Shown here piece by piece: positions 29,734 to 39,556 of a stretch of DNA of 51,882 nucleotides. Made by a program: the position numbers and the translations under genes. Within the stretch, counting starts at the first letter, position 1, and each line of letters starts with the position of its first letter. The stretch is from assembly GCA_002245135.1 (NCBI GenBank), contig NGBS01000627.1, positions 1 through 51,882 on the forward strand, given 5' to 3'. A model generated the notes under the pieces. That model was not told the DNA's origin. It was given only the letters and a program-made list of their open reading frames with translations, and ran no database searches. This DNA comes from Proteromonas lacertae. Taxonomy: Eukaryota; Sar; Bigyra; Opalinata; Proteromonadidae.

Positions 29734-30843
29734 TTTCAATAATTGTTATATTTCCAATATAGTTTTGTAAAATTAAGTATTTTTACTTTTATTTGAGAAT
29801 ATTTAAGGTACACCTTGTTATCGTAGTTGATGTGTTCGTATCGTTCCTTTGCCGAGAGGACGAAGAAATCCTATCGATCGAGTAGTAGCTGATACACGTA
29901 GGTTGTGCAAAACCTCTCAGCAATGTTCAAGACTTAATCTCGACTTTGACGATAAACTCTTACAATGCATAAAGAACTGACAGACGGCATAGTCCACTGT
30001 GATCTTCTACCTCGAGGTTGCTAAGGGAACATCTTTTTCTCGGTAGTTCTATATCTTGTAGGAGATCTCGTCGAAGTCAAGGACGATTATAGTCTTGACT
30101 ATAGCGATAGAGATCTCCTGGTTGTAGCAATACGAATGGGGCGATTTCCGAGAATTGATTGTAAGCCATTGACGAATTGCGGGCTGTTGATTATTCTCGG
30201 AAGTTGATTCACCGATAAGTATACAGAGCTGGATCATGATTGGAATCGTAGGAATAGTAACACTGCCGTGAATTATATAGTATATATATGAGATTTTGGC
30301 TTATGTCATAGTGTTCTAGCTAGTGTTCTAGAGGTAAAGGTTAGGGTTAGGGTTAGGAGACCTACACCTAGAAAACTCGTTAGGACACTGTGACATTGGG
30401 CCAAAGTCCCATATATATACTATATAGGGAATGTCGATTCACAACTCACCTCGGAATTGTTAACACTTCGAAACTTCTCCTGGCGGGAGTTACAAATTTA
30501 ATAAATCATGCATTTCCCTGGATCTTATCGAGTAATGGATTTTGACTTTGAACGCTTTGTGCATATCGCTAAAAGGAGTTGCCGATTATAGACGAACAGC
30601 TTTCGAGAGTTCTTCTGCAATGGTGAAGTGCTAGTAAGCGTCCTTGGAATCCTCCTTGTTTTGAACGTCCAGATTTTCATTGAAGATCATCCGGTTATTG
30701 AGATAGCTGTTGTTGTAGACTGATCCGAAGTCTCAACCTTCATCTTCCCATACTTCATCTATCATTGAGTTACAACAACATGAAGTGTGTTTACTTCTCC
30801 TTGTAAGAAATCCAAAATACTTATTATCACTCACGTAAAGGTA
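29352..30843. repeat. Inverted duplication, right copy
   Basis: Mate of 12977-14468. It begins inside the methyltransferase gene and runs through relic element sequence to about 30843, where homology ends just after TTACTTCTC...CACGTAAAGG. This copy keeps the longer gene, so it is probably the source. Confidence 0.9.
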
Positions 30844-31160
30844 ATAATCTTATGTTCATCTGCTAAGTTACGTAATACCGTGAAGTCATCGACCAGCTCC
30901 AATGCCTCCTCCAAGAAGACAAACAGCCAAATGACAAACTGCACAAAACAGCATCTCCTACTATTGCTAGCATCACACTTTTACGGAGCTCTAGAAAGGA
31001 TCTGGCTAGTTTTGAATTTCTCAAGGATCCTTGCAGATCATGATAAGCAAACTAGGGAGCCTTCTAACGATGAGAAGCAACAAGAAGAATAGCTCTGGAA
31101 AAGTATCAAGACAGTTGCTTATTATTCTCGGAGTGATGATATGGAGAAGTATCAAACCCT
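29800..31160. mobile_element. Relic of the hairpin-ended family
   Basis: GC-richer broken block. 29810-30030 carries the NIAERF-type protein fragment on the minus strand. 30990-31160 is homologous to 36880-36950 and to 37900-37975 of the 6.6-kb element (TTTCTCAAGG.TCCTTG, TATTCTCGGAGTGATGA). Contains the miniature element 30274-30426. Many breaks; fossil. Confidence 0.6.
30274..30426. mobile_element. Miniature hairpin-ended element with telomere-like core (right copy)
   Basis: Inverted duplicate of 13394-13546, including GGTTAGGGTTAGGGTTAGG at its centre. Confidence 0.8.
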
Positions 31161-31191
31161 AACCAAAACGCTGTAATACATATATTATCAT

Positions 31192-31854
31192 TTAATACTT
31201 TAAAGGTTTTCTTTTGTTTTTATTGCAATATGAGAAACTACTTTTGCTAAAATCTCTTCTACACCATATATTAGTTTTACATAATAAGTCAGATGGATGA
31301 TTGACTTTTTCTAATTCAAATCCTCTTTCATAAAATACCTCTTTTAGAAAATATGTGAAATTTAAATTTAAATGATTGTTATCCTTATATATTGGATATC
31401 CTCTATGTATAAAAGGACATTTCCTATCATTGCATAAATGATCATTTAAATTGATGTATTTCAACCTTTTGTTATTTAAAACAGGAAAGCTTTCTAAAGA
31501 TGCATTTACTTTTAAAATACCATAACAGCCGAGCTTGTTTATATTTTGTATTAAACAGTTATTAGGATCATATGAATAATGGGGAGTATCTTGAATTATA
31601 AAAATATAATTAAACGCTTTTAATAATTCATAAATATATCTTTGAAATGGTTTAGATACATCATGCATCAAAAAATTAGACACAGCTGCATATCTTTTAT
31701 TGTTAAATTTATTTAATATTCCAAATAACCAATCATATTTTTCAGACTCTATATATACCATATTACAATATAATTGTAACAGCGTGTATCCCATATTATT
31801 AGTATATGGATTAATTAGATAGAGCCATTGCTCTAAATGAGAATCTCCTATCAT
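31192..31854 (-). CDS. SGNH hydrolase-like module of acyltransferase
   Basis: 220 codons from ATG 31854. MIGDSHLEQW carries the GDSH nucleophile-Ser block of SGNH domains that follow many acyltransferase-3 membrane domains. KDNNHLNLNFTYFL (about residues 173-186) supplies the catalytic D/N-x-x-H end. In known fusions the membrane part presents an acyl group and the lumenal SGNH part helps transfer it to a sugar hydroxyl. The start overlaps the stop of the membrane part by 4 bases (ATGA); two separate proteins, or one protein with a frame change, are both possible. Conserved GDSH and His suggest function. Confidence 0.75.
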   Translation of the reverse strand: MIGDSHLEQWLYLINPYTNNMGYTLLQLYCNMVYIESEKYDWLFGILNKFNNKRYAAVSNFLMHDVSKPFQRYIYELLKAFNYIFIIQDTPHYSYDPNNCLIQNINKLGCYGILKVNASLESFPVLNNKRLKYINLNDHLCNDRKCPFIHRGYPIYKDNNHLNLNFTYFLKEVFYERGFELEKVNHPSDLLCKTNIWCRRDFSKSSFSYCNKNKRKPLKY

Positions 31855-33074
31855 AAAGAAAATATTTTTCGAAAAATACTATCTAAAATGTGTTCTTCAT
31901 TGTGATCATTTCTATTCTTTAAAAACGGACACCAGCACATTTTATAATATAAGTTACAATTCCAATTATATTTAACATCAGCTGGAGATTGAGCTATGTA
32001 TGAACTATTATTACTATTATATTTGTCAAGAAAATAAGATATCTTGTTTTTGAATATACTTTTGGATTTTATTAGTATAATAAAGAAAGTGAAAGCTAAA
32101 ATACATGATGTAATTGATATAATTCTTCTATTTTTAGAGTATCTTAAAGGTTTTTCAAACATATATGTGGTACAAATGGATAAAATCAATGTAGTAATGA
32201 ATACTATTAATAATGATTTTATACTGTTATTTAAAGTGTGATTTATTACAGGATAATGAATTAAATAAAATGAATATGATATTGTTCCTAAAAAATTAAA
32301 TATTATAGAATTTAATAAACCATTTTGAGCATCTCTGGATAGTATTATATAAGATATTAATGGCTCAACAATAAAAAGAAATGGAAGAGGAAAAGAGATT
32401 GAAATCCATATCCTATTTAAAATAGATATCAGTATTAGTAATGCTATAAGAATGTTAGTATTAATATTAAATACAAGTAAATTTTGATATGATAATATTG
32501 AACCTAACATAAACTCATTAAATCTTGAAGATAATGAATAATAAGCGTAGTTACTATGATTTATACTTTCATATAAGCATAATAATATTAATAGTATATA
32601 CAATGTAAAACAAATCTTTTTATAGTAAACCACATACATGAATAATGGATAAATTATATAGAATTGATTTTCAACTGACAATGACCAGAAATGAATTACA
32701 TTTGATGGTGAATTAAACGACTGAAAGTAATCTAATGCAATGTGATAAAAATGATAGTTTGAATAGCCTAATAAGCAGCTTATAATATTATTTACTTCGT
32801 TTTCATAACTAATAATTCTCTTTGAAGAAAGTTTGACATATAAAACAAAAAGACATAACAGTTGAAGTGGATATAGTCTTATTATTCTTTTTGTATAGAA
32901 TTCGTTCCATGAGATATTCTTTTTATTTGTAGAAGTAATGACAAATCCTGATAATATAAAGAAAATATCAACTCCAATATATCCATTTGATAAGATTTTA
33001 TTGTTAAAATGATAAACATAAACTAATAGCATAGCTATTCCCCTTAAACAATCTAAATCATATCTATAATCCAT
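31851..33074 (-). CDS. Acyltransferase-3 (OafA-type) membrane domain
   Basis: 407 residues from ATG 33074. YRYDLDCLRGIAMLLVYVYH (3-22) is the family opening, with R-x-x-DC-LRG and the catalytic His at the end of the first helix. GYIGVDIFFILSGFVIT (about 32-48), FYTKRIIRLYPLQLL with the R-x-x-R-x-x-P loop, and FWSLSVENQFYIIYPLFMY (near 128-146) follow. About ten membrane helices in total (PF01757). Such proteins O-acetylate or O-acylate glycans. The lumenal C-terminal part with Cys residues (NWNCNLYYKMCWC) leads to the SGNH module. Dead relatives at 10323-10727 and 14991-15515 show it is a multicopy family here. Confidence 0.88.
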   Translation of the reverse strand: MDYRYDLDCLRGIAMLLVYVYHFNNKILSNGYIGVDIFFILSGFVITSTNKKNISWNEFYTKRIIRLYPLQLLCLFVLYVKLSSKRIISYENEVNNIISCLLGYSNYHFYHIALDYFQSFNSPSNVIHFWSLSVENQFYIIYPLFMYVVYYKKICFTLYILLILLCLYESINHSNYAYYSLSSRFNEFMLGSILSYQNLLVFNINTNILIALLILISILNRIWISISFPLPFLFIVEPLISYIILSRDAQNGLLNSIIFNFLGTISYSFYLIHYPVINHTLNNSIKSLLIVFITTLILSICTTYMFEKPLRYSKNRRIISITSCILAFTFFIILIKSKSIFKNKISYFLDKYNSNNSSYIAQSPADVKYNWNCNLYYKMCWCPFLKNRNDHNEEHILDSIFRKIFSL

Positions 33075-33149
33075 AATGTTAATATATAATATAAAATTAA
33101 AAATAATAAATCCTTGAAATTAACCTATTGTATTTGCTACTTATAGAAG

Positions 33150-34745
33150 TAATACAAGATCCTATTGACTATTAAAACCAATTTTGGTTAAGCAAAAGTA
33201 ACATTCCGAGAACTCCACCAATACTACTTCTGATAATCCATCCCTTGACAACACAAGGACAATAATGGACGTGTTTATAAATAACAGTAGTCAAGAGATA
33301 CTAAGGTTGATCAAGGATAATAAGGATTAGATCCTTGATGAAACAATTACAGTTACTTGTGACACTCTACAGGTAGAAAAATAAGCCTTGTGAGTCCGTG
33401 ATATCGTTAGAAAAATAAGCTACTCCCGACCTGATTGATAAGCATCTGCTTGTGACATCCAACACATCGGGACTTATAATTAGGTTGCGAGTCTGAAGAC
33501 ATTTCAATAAGGTGAGTATTTGAACTCCTAGGAAATTGTGAATTGACTTCTCCTGGTGATTCTAACGATTCAGCTTCAACTAAACGACATCCATACGATC
33601 AACACTCGTACTAGGTACTACTACGGAACTTTGAATTCAAGATTGATAGGTACAACCACAGTGTCAGCTACATGCTCCAGTACCTTCTTTATCTCCGTGT
33701 TGATTACAATCGGAAGCCACTCCTGATAAGCCTTAGAGATTCGCAAGTATCTCTCGGTGTGAAACTTAAACTCCAAGAGCCTTCTGACATTGTTGTTGAT
33801 GATGGTGTCCTGTACTGTGTTCATCTTATGATTTTCGACATTCCGGGGATCATCCTTCAATGTTGAAGACTCTGTGGGTAATGGATCATAGAGATAGAGT
33901 ACTTGAATTACCTTGAGCTGTGTGTTGAATACTTCCTTGACTATACCTAGATAGTAATCTATCTTTTGTGAGTCCTCTTATGAGTGCTCTCGGGAGTTCT
34001 CAGGATGCTTATCAATGTTAGTGATAGCTGCTAAGTCTTCTCGGTACTTGGGAATATCAGTCTGGTAACATTAACCAGGTTGGGATGAAGTTCACAGTAG
34101 TCCAACACTTCCTTGATAAGATGAAGCCACGTTTCATAATAGAATTGCAACACCCTGTAAAGTCCATAGCAGAAGAACCTTGATTGAGTGAATGGAATAA
34201 GCGCCTCTTCATCGTCCTCTCCATGAAGCTAAACAGATTGTAAGGAGTAACTTTGATCCCTTGCTGATCTTCTGGTCTTACAGTGTCAATTACCAGATTA
34301 CTGTCATTGTCAAACACATTAGCAGCAACCAAGAAGCTATTCACCAGCTTACGTTCTTCCAAGTCAATATAAGGACGCTCCAGCTTATACTTTACCTTGC
34401 CATTGTTCTGATAGACTTTAAAGTACTCCAATTGTGGGATAGCCGATAGATCGATAGGCTTTCTCCTTTGCTTCTTATTGAAACGACTATAGTATGGTTG
34501 GAATTGATCGCAGGCTCTCTTGGACTTCTAAGTAAACCTTTAAATCCAATTGAAGAGTCTCTAGCTGTGGTAAGTCTCGGTAGTGCCCAGTGGTTCTGAA
34601 CTGAAGGATAGTGAAGTCAACTATGTCCTTGTAATCCTCCACAGCTTCTCTAACGTAGGTGAACATCCTTACTTTGTCCTTCCAGTGCTGATCATAGATC
34701 TCTTGAGTAAAAATATTTTCTAACTTAGAAGTATTTTTACTCACA
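33150..34745 (-). mobile_element. E5: relic of the hairpin-ended family
   Basis: GC-richer block between two AT-rich genes. Three adjoining minus-strand frames look like parts of one or two unknown proteins: 34744-34487 (SKLENIFTQEIYDQHWKDKV), 34431-34057 (PYIDLEERKLVNSFLVAANV) and 33860-33621 (AYQEWLPIVINTEIKKVLEH). The last resembles the E1 fragment at 1845-2340. No tips recognised, so truncated at both ends. Right edge at a hairpin GAGTAAAAATA...TATTTTTACTC (34704-34742). Broken, several breaks, no family assignment. Confidence 0.5.
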
Positions 34746-34838
34746 AATATCTACCACATTCTTATAAATTATTCATCACATTTTTAACTATATACTAAAA
34801 ATCACTAAGCAAAACTCACATTATTGGAATGGATAATT

Positions 34839-35639
34839 ATGCTAAAATTTCATCACCTAATAATTTTATTTTTAATCTTTATTTATTATATCAATTATCT
34901 CTTCTTATCATTTATATGTAATTATCCTAACAGTAATATTGAATTTGAGATTATTAATGAAAATGATGATTACAATTTATACAGAAGGCTGTATAGAGAA
35001 TCAATTTATTCACAATTCCCTAATATGTCAATCATTATTAGCATCATAAAAACTATTTTTGAGAATAATAGTAAACTAAACATAAAAATAGATATTATAA
35101 GGTTATATTCTATTGCTTATAGAAGGACACTTTCTAATCAAATATGTGGAGACATTAGCGAAAGTCCTAGTCAACTATATACTTATTATACATACAGTAA
35201 AAATTTGAATATACAAAAAGCGCATGTATGTGAGATTGGATTTTTGTTTGGAGTTAGTAGTTTAACTTTTTTTCTAGCTACTAGTGTATATTCTAAATAT
35301 TATGGTTTTGATTATGGTCATCCTCAATCAAAGTATATTTATGATTTGTTAAAAGAGAATTTTTTTATGCAAATGAAGTGGGGTAAATCACAGGATACAG
35401 TTCCATTATTTAATCTCTCTATAAAATGCGATATAATTCATATAGATGGAAGTCATATACCTAATTTAATATACAAAGATATTGTAAATATGAAAAGATT
35501 CTCATATAATAATTCTTTATTAATAGTAGATGATATTACTTCTAATAATTTTGCTTGGAAAAGGTCTGTAAATGAAAGACTAATAAGAGAAATATATTGT
35601 TCAAAATATAAATCATTTTGCATAGGAAATTATTTATAG
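34839..35639 (+). CDS. Class I SAM methyltransferase (Methyltransf_24-like)
   Basis: 266 residues from the ATG at 34839 (a TTG 15 bases upstream is less likely). Signal anchor at residues 5-27. VCEIGFLFGVSSL (about 130-142) is motif I with E-x-G, YGFDYG (about 155-160) follows, CDIIHIDGSHIPNLIYKDI (about 197-215) is the D-G-x-H block typical of Methyltransf_24, and LLIVDDI (about 227-233) the following strand. Enzymes of this type methylate diverse substrates, some being sugar O-methyltransferases. Frame intact. Last gene of the glycan island; the E5 relic lies just upstream. Confidence 0.78.
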   Translation: MLKFHHLIILFLIFIYYINYLFLSFICNYPNSNIEFEIINENDDYNLYRRLYRESIYSQFPNMSIIISIIKTIFENNSKLNIKIDIIRLYSIAYRRTLSNQICGDISESPSQLYTYYTYSKNLNIQKAHVCEIGFLFGVSSLTFFLATSVYSKYYGFDYGHPQSKYIYDLLKENFFMQMKWGKSQDTVPLFNLSIKCDIIHIDGSHIPNLIYKDIVNMKRFSYNNSLLIVDDITSNNFAWKRSVNERLIREIYCSKYKSFCIGNYL

Positions 35640-35774
35640 ATATATTGCTATACGAAAGGAATTGTTCATTTAAGCATAGTTGAATAATGTGTATATGCAT
35701 AGAAATATAAAAATGAAATTTAAACCAAAGTTAATTAATTATACAGGTAGGTGATGTAGTTAGATCTACTGTAG

Positions 35775-36280
35775 CTACCCTGGGATAGAACTTGTAGATG
35801 TTTCTACTTTAGCAATCTCTACCTTTGGTCGACCCTCGGCGGTAGAACTATTCTCTACTTTACGCTTCTTATCTTCTCCGCTATTATCACTTCCTTTCTT
35901 TACTTCTTCATATCTTCTCTTCTTCTTATTTCTACACTCTCTACAAGGTTTATATAATACACCTTCACTCTTATAACCAAATTCATCATTTGTTTTCTTC
36001 TTACCACAAGTACTACACACTGTGTATCTGGATCTGGCTTTGTTATATCCTTTCTCTTTCTTGGTTTAGATTCACTCTGTTCTTTCTTCTCTTCTTCCAT
36101 TGTTATATCAATATCATCACCTGGTTGTTCACTCCATTCTGGATCATCTTCATACTCTTCAATCACAGAATACATACCATCCAAGACATCCTTAAATACT
36201 TTAATAATTAATGATTTTGCATCAGGCATTTCATCTTGTTTTTCAATACTAGCATCGAGTTCGTTTTGTATATCACTCAT
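35775..36280 (-). CDS. Acidic protein with zinc-ribbon motif, frame break
   Basis: ATG at 36280 opens an acidic, Glu/Asp-rich region (EEYEDDPEWSEQPGDDIDIT), then a basic KPRKRKD stretch. The remainder in the next frame has CSTCGKKKTNDEFGYKSEGV followed by LYKPCRECRNKKKRR and a Lys/Glu-rich tail to 35775. The C-x2-C...C-x2-C-R unit is the same type as in the hairpin-ended elements. The two parts are joined by a one-base frame change, either real decay or a sequencing error. Composition is intermediate. Nuclear regulatory protein is a guess. It lies 168 bases from the 6.6-kb element. Confidence 0.5.
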
Positions 36281-36447
36281 TTTATTTTATATAGATTATT
36301 TCAAAAATCACAGGAAATTTATGAATGAAAAGAATTATGTTATTATGTTTATTTCTATTCAGCCAATCAAAAAACAAAATTTAATTAAAACCAATGATTT
36401 AAGAATTAGTTATGAAATCTTAGTCTTTCTTCAATGATGTTCTTTTC

Positions 36448-36725
36448 TATATAGTACATAAATGGGACTCTGGCTCATTGTACCATAGTCCCATTTACGT
36501 AAGGTTCCTACGGGATTCCTCCCAACAGGGTCTACTTCTCAACGGTGTCTTCTTCCCTACGGGGTCTACTTCCTACGGGGACTCCTCTAAGCTATTTCTA
36601 TATCTATCTATACCTACCAATACTTACCTATACCTTCCTATACCTACCTATACCTATCTATGAGACGATCTCCTACGGGTACTCCTGAAAGCTATCTAGA
36701 AGTGTTGGTTACCTCGAGGTGATGA
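36448..36725. repeat. E2 left terminal inverted repeat
   Basis: Pairs with about 42800-43073. Terminal hairpin 36462-36496; iterons of type CTACGGGGTCTACTTC (about five); then degenerate CCTATAC/TACC tandem sequence (36599-36662). Confidence 0.85.
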
Positions 36726-36879
36726 TTCTAATCATGCTCTTGACTCTCCTTGCTACGCTGGTGATCTTGTAAGGGCTTTTAATTGAATCGTGGAAACCAA
36801 TCGTGGAATCGGGAGTTTACAATTGTTAACTTGTTACCAATTGTTAACAAGTTACCAAATGGTAACTACGGGAGGTTCT

Positions 36880-37375
36880 AGCTAGTTGTGGATTTCTCAA
36901 GGGTCCTTGAAGATAATGATTAGCAATCTCGGAAGGCTTCTAAAGGGTAAGTTTATCATCCTTATAACTCTCCTAGATAAGTTCATCCAAGACCTTCCCG
37001 AGAAGAACAGCCGTGTTGGCAAGGAAGGGAATCTCCCACGATGGGAGATTCCCTGACGCAGTCATGCACGGCTGGACGTATCTGGGAAGGTGCCTTGATG
37101 GTACTTCTGGATGGGCCTTGAAGATAATGATAAGTAATCTCGGAAGGTTTCTAGAGGTAAGTTACAATGGCTTTATAACTCTTCTAGGTAACATTCAACT
37201 ATCACCTATCCTAGCAAGGAAAGGATGTTCCTCCTTGAGCTGTAACTCAAGGAGGAACCTCCTGACACAGTCATGGAACTTCCATCAAGAGACTGCATTA
37301 CAAAGTCAAGGAACATACATGGGATCATTGCCTAGGTATGCTTCATTGTCCTTATAACGCTTCTAGGTAAAGTTT
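36880..37375. repeat. Tandem units with two different perfect hairpins
   Basis: Three degenerate units of about 175-210 bp marked by GTAAGTT..CAT..CCTTATAACTC-type sequence at about 36946, 37158 and 37333. Two units carry a hairpin at the same place: 37025-37051 (GGGAATCTCCCA, loop CGA, TGGGAGATTCCC) and 37230-37259 (TTCCTCCTTGAG, loop CTGTAA, CTCAAGGAGGAA). Both are preceded by GCAAGGAA and followed by CTGACRCAGTCATG. Stem sequences differ but pairing is kept. Confidence 0.75.
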
Positions 37376-37561
37376 AATTACATTGTCCAGGAGCTCACCG
37401 AGGAGATCATCATAATGACAAGAACGAGAGAAGTCCTCCTGGAGGTATAGCTGAAAGGAGGAGTTCTCGCGGACGTAGAAGGCTCTCGAGAACGTGAAAT
37501 ACTTGATATGTAGAGGAGCCATTAAGAGGTCCTTCACATCGATAAAGTCGTCAGCAATAGA
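37352..37561 (-). CDS. E2 short frame, unknown
   Basis: The minus-strand frame containing FSRAFYVRENSSFQLYLQED and HYDDLLGELLDNVIKLYLEA looks like an alpha-helical protein end. Present in both arms of the large palindrome with the same C-terminal half. No family recognised. Possibly the end of a larger broken gene; low support. Confidence 0.3.
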   Translation of the reverse strand, partial: SIADDFIDVKDLLMAPLHIKYFTFSRAFYVRENSSFQLYLQEDFSRSCHYDDLLGELLDNVIKLYLEAL

Positions 37562-38037
37562 CCCAACTCCTATTTTCTCAATGGATCAATGGATCAAAGT
37601 CTAAGACAGGTCATTAGTGGTCTATTTGCATGAAATGCCTCAATAAGAAGGAGCTAGAGAACTTCCTTAAACCCAATGGAGGATACTCCTCAGTGAGTAC
37701 TACGACTTCATCAATGGAATCTCAAGGCTCTAGCAACCAAGATAGCTTTGATTGACTAATACAGGGCAAGGTAATAATCAATGCTTAGAGCCGAAGAAAT
37801 TCCAAGGTAACAAGTATTTAGAATTCATTCCAATAGGATACCTTACGAGTAGGCGTAGCAGTCACGGAGGGTTGGATCATGAAGATCAAGGACATTGAAG
37901 AAGTACCAAGACAGTTGATTATAGTTCTCGGAGTGATGACTGAGAGAAGTTACTGATAAGGTATAACGTGGCATCTCTGACGATAGAATTCATGGAAAAA
38001 TGGTTAGTCTGATAATTCCTTGAACTTCAAAGGTCTT
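37562..38037. other. E2 internal gap
   Basis: No long frame; composition as the rest of the element; nothing recognised. Confidence 0.4.
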
Positions 38038-38301
38038 ATGTTTATCTGCAACAAATGTTATCGAAAGCTCCCGAGGGAGATCAAGAGAGATGGAAAGCAC
38101 TTCTATAAGATGTGTAGTCGATGTAGGGAGGAATTAACATCATCATCATCATCACCACAAAGAGCTTCAAATGATCCTCCATTGAACCATTGTAAGTTAC
38201 CTATCAATGGAACTATACAACCAGTAACGAAGTGTAGTAGGTGTAAGAAGGAGTTCCAATCTGAAGCTAATGGAAGAGCCTACCGCTGTTGTAGTTCTTG
38301 A
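38038..38301 (+). CDS. E2 zinc-ribbon protein, first frame
   Basis: About 87 codons from ATG 38038. Residues 4-30 hold CNKCYRKLPREIKRDGKHFY followed by KMCSRCREE, a complete C-x2-C...C-x2-C unit. A Ser-rich linker follows, then the start of a second unit (KCSRCKKEF). Homologous to the E1 fragment 4641-5012. Zinc binding is likely from cysteine spacing; the function within the element (DNA binding, regulation) is inferred only. Belongs to an element treated as a fossil. Confidence 0.55.
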   Translation: MFICNKCYRKLPREIKRDGKHFYKMCSRCREELTSSSSSPQRASNDPPLNHCKLPINGTIQPVTKCSRCKKEFQSEANGRAYRCCSS

Positions 38302-38364
38302 AGAGCCCGATGCCATGAGGAACGTAAAGCCTTGGAAGAGAACGGTGAACTCATAGCCAAGACT

Positions 38365-38961
38365 ATGTCCTGCAGTAGATGCCATATGCACTTCGCTTCA
38401 TCGATGATGTTAAAGCCCAATGGAGGCTACTATCGATGTTGTCCAAGATGTAGATCTGGGAAACCTACTAAGAATCAACAACCAGGAATCTCCATCAACT
38501 CCAGTGATAAAACAAGGGATATAATTAATCAGCTTATGCAACACAGTATACATGAGATTCTTAAGACAATCAAGGACAACAATGATCTAATCGACCATGA
38601 TGGGATGTTCGATAAGATTATTTCATTTCCATGTGATGCTGTTCACCTCAAAGAGAAGTCTTGCCAGGCCAAGATAGTTTTATCTATCAAAGATGGACAC
38701 ATCAACTTTCACGTAGATCTAAAGGTAAAGTCACTTCCGATGTGCTGTCTCTTGAGTCTGTATCATCGCTTAAGACAATATGAAGATCATCTCCGACTCA
38801 GGATAGAATCAATGAGGAGACAAAAACAGCTTAGTAATCCTCCGAAGAAGAGACCGATAGCAACACCCTCACTACCATCGCTAGGTGCTTCAAGTGATCC
38901 TCCAGCGAAGCATCTAAAGCTAGCTTCTGAAGCAACTCCTTACCAGGCAAAGTCATCGTAA
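38365..38961 (+). CDS. E2 zinc-ribbon protein, second frame
   Basis: About 198 codons from ATG 38365 (an in-frame TTG is at 38332). SCSRCHMHFASSMMLKPNGG, then YYRCCPRCRSGKP, form another four-cysteine unit. A helical middle follows (IINQLMQHSIHEILKTIKDN), then a domain with SLYHRLRQYEDHLRLRIESM, and a Pro/Lys-rich C-terminus (PPKKRPIATPSLPSL) that could hold a nuclear-localisation signal. The arrangement zinc unit-helical domain-basic tail suggests a nuclear DNA-associated protein. No family name. Near-identical copy at 49601-50194. Confidence 0.55.
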   Translation: MSCSRCHMHFASSMMLKPNGGYYRCCPRCRSGKPTKNQQPGISINSSDKTRDIINQLMQHSIHEILKTIKDNNDLIDHDGMFDKIISFPCDAVHLKEKSCQAKIVLSIKDGHINFHVDLKVKSLPMCCLLSLYHRLRQYEDHLRLRIESMRRQKQLSNPPKKRPIATPSLPSLGASSDPPAKHLKLASEATPYQAKSS

Positions 38962-39556
38962 CTTCCACAAGTAGTAGTAGTAGTAGTAAACGCATCTCCT
39001 GATAAGGAACGTGATTAACATTGTTGGTACTTAGTAAAATGTTACCTTGGGTATGACCGAGGACAATAGAAATAATCAATTCAAGGAACCTTACGGAGAT
39101 GAGCAACTCAAGGACATGGTAAGTAATCAATTCAATAAACTAAAGGAGTCTCGGATAAGTCAATGATAGTAAGGACATCAACAACCCCGAGATAACAACC
39201 TTGGATCAATGACTCTGAAGATCATGAAGTAGTTGTAGGTACATAAAGAGTTACAATTGCAGACTATAGGAAGTGTGATCGATAATCCTTTACCTGAGTA
39301 GTCCTTACTTGTGATGCTAGGAATCATTACTAGTAAGTAAGTAAGTAGACCAGAGATATCGTATACTCCTCAAGTAGCAACACTGGCATAGATGTCCAAG
39401 AGTCTATAAGCTATCGATCGTAAGGTGATTATCAGTAGATAGGTAAAAGACACTGACTTCAATAACAATACCGAGACTAGTAGTGATCAGACTGAAGGCT
39501 AGTACATTACTGAGGATCAACAACTTCGATGAACTAGAACTAGAAGGAATTGTCAC
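38962..39556. other. E2 internal gap
   Basis: About 600 bp without a convincing frame; a short (AGT)n run near 38970-38985 differs in length between the arms. Nothing else recognised. Confidence 0.4.

Noticed and set aside
36478-36663. 61-codon frame rich in Tyr/Pro/Thr (and similar frames at 42802-43190 and 45433-45699)
   Set aside because: Translation of terminal-repeat iterons and CCTATAC tandem sequence.
37013-37357. 114-codon plus-strand frame over the tandem hairpins
   Set aside because: The frame is better explained by palindromic DNA repeats, and the mirror copy does not keep it at full length.
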